From the NCBI GenBank assembly GCA_964555295.1, contig CAZKRL010000025.1:1-42427 (forward strand): a stretch of DNA of 42,427 bases, given 5' to 3'. Below the pieces are notes generated by a model that made no database searches, had not been told where the DNA came from, and was given only the letters and a program-made list of their open reading frames with translations. This DNA is from CAZKRL01 sp964555295 (GTDB lineage: Bacteria; Bacteroidota; Bacteroidia; Flavobacteriales_D; Sanyastnellaceae). A program made the position numbers and the translations under genes. Position 1 is the stretch's first letter, and every line of letters begins with the position of its first letter. Positions 41,519-42,427 of this stretch are shown in pieces.

Positions 41519-41563
41519 CTGAGGAATCTTCGGTTGAGTTTCTTCTCGAAAATCAAGCGATGA
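41501..41563. repeat. 63-base direct repeat, copy at remnant C (pair 41302-41364)
   Basis: Identical to 41302-41364; the copies are 199 bases apart. Confidence 0.93.
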
Positions 41564-41579
41564 TAACTCCGTTAAGCCG

Positions 41580-41596
41580 TCCCGAAATTAACGGGA
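41580..41596. repeat. TCCCG-N7-CGGGA palindrome in the tRNA leader
   Basis: TCCCGAAATTAACGGGA, the only copy with a 7-base centre. It lies between the promoter and remnant C, so it would be in the transcript. Confidence 0.75.
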
Positions 41597-41629
41597 ACAT
41601 ACTACCGGTTTCTTCACGGTGAGGGGGCG

Positions 41630-41659
41630 CAAAAATATAAACTTTCGATAAAGTAGCAA
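41630..41659 (-). promoter_or_regulatory. Promoter of the tRNA-Asn array (TTG-N19-TATTTTTG)
   Basis: On the minus strand TTG (41657-41659), 19 bases, TATTTTTG (41630-41637): an exact match to the Bacteroidota consensus. No gene starts close by on this strand except the tRNA locus, so it is probably the original tRNA promoter. It drives remnant C first and the intact tRNA only about 300 bases later. The rest of 41600-41725 holds nothing else I recognise. Confidence 0.65.
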
Positions 41660-41725
41660 CTCTAAGATTAAAAAAAACAATCGACCGGAAAACCCTACAC
41701 CAAACTCATGGAATTCATAAAGGAA

Positions 41726-42187
41726 TCAGGTCGCAACCTCATCCAACCAAACCTTGCCATTCCTGTATACTGTGCCTTTGAAATAAGCGACAAGATTATT
41801 AATTTGATTCAACACTCTCACTTCATACAAGCCAATTCGACCGGTCTGACTAAGTTCTCTGGCCGTAGCTGTGAGTCCATCATTCAACCTTACAGGCTTG
41901 AGATGAGAAATCGATGTTTCAAGTGAAACTGCCTTGTAACCATGCGCGTTGCTCGCAAAGGCAAGAGCGCTATCAGCCAACGAAAAACAAATACCTCCAT
42001 GAGCAATTCCAAAACCATTGAGCATCTCCTCGCGAATCTTCATCCGTAAAACACATTCTCCAGGTGCCTCGTGTAACCGCTCTATGCCGAGCCACTTAGA
42101 CATTGGGTCGTTATTATACATTTCATCTACTATTCTTTTTGCAAGCTCGTGCGGCATGGAGTTGGGGATGTTTATCATCTGTCTCAT
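41726..42187 (-). CDS. PaaI-type hotdog-fold thioesterase
   Basis: 153-residue acyl-CoA thioesterase of the PaaI/4HBT hotdog family. The signature NGFGIAHGGICFSLADSALA (near residues 58-77) contains the His-Gly-Gly of the active site and the Asp on the long helix; SHLKPVRLNDGLTATAREL follows. PaaI itself clears dead-end CoA esters in phenylacetate breakdown, but no other paa genes are in view, so the substrate is open. ATGs at 42187 and 42178 are both possible; a TATATTTG promoter element (42188-42195, -) abutting the first favours the second. Confidence 0.85.
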   Translation of the reverse strand: MRQMINIPNSMPHELAKRIVDEMYNNDPMSKWLGIERLHEAPGECVLRMKIREEMLNGFGIAHGGICFSLADSALAFASNAHGYKAVSLETSISHLKPVRLNDGLTATARELSQTGRIGLYEVRVLNQINNLVAYFKGTVYRNGKVWLDEVAT

Positions 42188-42195
42188 CAAATATA
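42188..42195 (-). promoter_or_regulatory. -7 element (TATATTTG) for the PaaI-type gene
   Basis: Exact TAnnTTTG match on the minus strand directly before the ATG at 42187. Transcription from it would start at about 42183, so translation would more likely begin at the ATG at 42178. No clear -33 TTG. Confidence 0.35.
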
Positions 42196-42339
42196 AATGA
42201 ATGCCGCATCCATGGCGAATGTCTTATATCATTTAATTCATCATCTCTGGGTCACAATAGAAATTGCAATATCCATACCCGCTAATTTTGAAAACTCTAA
42301 TTCAAATAAGATGCAAGCCCCTTGTTTAATTTAAAATAC

Positions 42340-42427
42340 ATGAATGCTCCCAAACTTATAGGAATTGCCGGAGGCAGCGGTTCAGGAAAAACAAGCTTCC
42401 TCAGAGATTTAATGTCATACTTTTCTC
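42340..42427 (+). CDS. udk: Uridine kinase-like protein (5' end only)
   Basis: The frame opens with ATG at 42340 and runs off the window after 29 codons. It encodes MNAPKLIGIAGGSGSGKTSF: a Walker A loop (GGSGSGKT) preceded by IGIA, typical of uridine kinase/phosphoribulokinase-family P-loop kinases. That would place it in pyrimidine salvage (uridine to UMP). Only the P-loop is visible, so the exact family member is not certain. Confidence 0.65.
   Translation, partial: MNAPKLIGIAGGSGSGKTSFLRDLMSYFS

Larger units (their letters stand above)
41467..41526 (-). pseudogene. tRNA-Asn remnant C, 5' part with palindrome in the anticodon arm
   Basis: Minus-strand copy holding the 5' acceptor strand and D arm intact (41501-41526), then the TCCCGCATGTGCGGGA palindrome in place of the 5' anticodon arm, then TTAAACATGGGGTC. 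After that homology ends and a perfect hairpin (41448-41467) takes the place of the T arm. The 3' acceptor strand is missing. The leader (41527-41563) is identical to that of the intact gene. With the promoter at 41630-41659 it is probably transcribed but cannot be a tRNA. Confidence 0.85.

Noticed and set aside
40834..41526. Three functional tRNA-Asn genes
   Set aside because: Only 41253-41326 folds. The other two lack parts of the acceptor, anticodon and T arms and have no anticodon.
40840..41600. Possible CRISPR array
   Set aside because: The palindromes are only 16-17 bases, unevenly spaced, and have different centres; the longer repeats are tRNA fragments. There are no regular spacers and no cas genes.

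Overview
The window is chromosomal DNA from a member of the Bacteroidota, most likely a gliding or type IX secretion (T9SS) lineage of the Flavobacteriales kind. The evidence is gldE, gldD, gldH and a 2501-codon sprA, secreted proteins with T9SS-like C-terminal domains, a FISUMP pair, an Omp28 lipoprotein, and promoter motifs of the Bacteroidota type (TTG, about 19 bases, TAnnTTTG). Genus cannot be named from the sequence. I see no prophage, plasmid or CRISPR array.

Layout. (1) 32-2383: ssb-gldE-gldD on +, meeting mutY head-on (2366-3427, -). (2) 3543-5790: DUF4159, a TIGR02757-family protein and birA on +. (3) 6092-8505: two tandem secreted FISUMP paralogues. (4) 8568-12278: recO-holB-ricT-gldH on -, with a 1257-residue modular surface protein diverging from recO (12350-16123). 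(5) 16142-21137: a small DUF3592-like membrane protein, mfd (-) and pabB (+). (6) 21087-33105: a 12-kb minus-strand run, ruvA-sprA-flippase-Wzz-O-antigen ligase, joining the T9SS translocon to surface-polysaccharide assembly. (7) 33335-39340: a divergent pair of T9SS-type secreted proteins, then TlpA-DUF6029-Omp28-beta-barrel, which looks like an envelope thiol/outer-membrane cluster. (8) 39360-40636: a PfkB-family kinase and a small basic secreted protein. (9) 40800-41660: a tRNA-Asn locus with a GIY-YIG nuclease gene. (10) 41726-end: a PaaI-type thioesterase and the start of a uridine-kinase-like gene.

The most unusual part is region 9. One intact tRNA-Asn gene lies between two broken copies of itself. 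In both broken copies the same 10 bases of the anticodon arm are replaced by the same 16-base palindrome, TCCCG-N6-CGGGA. Related palindromes occur six times in about 760 bases, two of them replacing the T arm/acceptor region of one copy. A GIY-YIG nuclease gene sits between the intact tRNA and one broken copy, and its last 12 codons and stop are read from that broken tRNA. A very good promoter lies upstream of the whole array. This looks like a tRNA-targeting GIY-YIG element together with short palindromic elements, and it is the best candidate here for an undescribed system.

Working together: SprA, GldD, GldE and GldH belong to the gliding/T9SS machinery. Two secreted proteins (33335-34057 and 34132-35616) end in T9SS type-A-like domains and are likely cargo; the 1257-residue protein is a possible third. 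Housekeeping genes for DNA repair and replication (ssb, mutY, recO, holB, mfd, ruvA) are interleaved with them.
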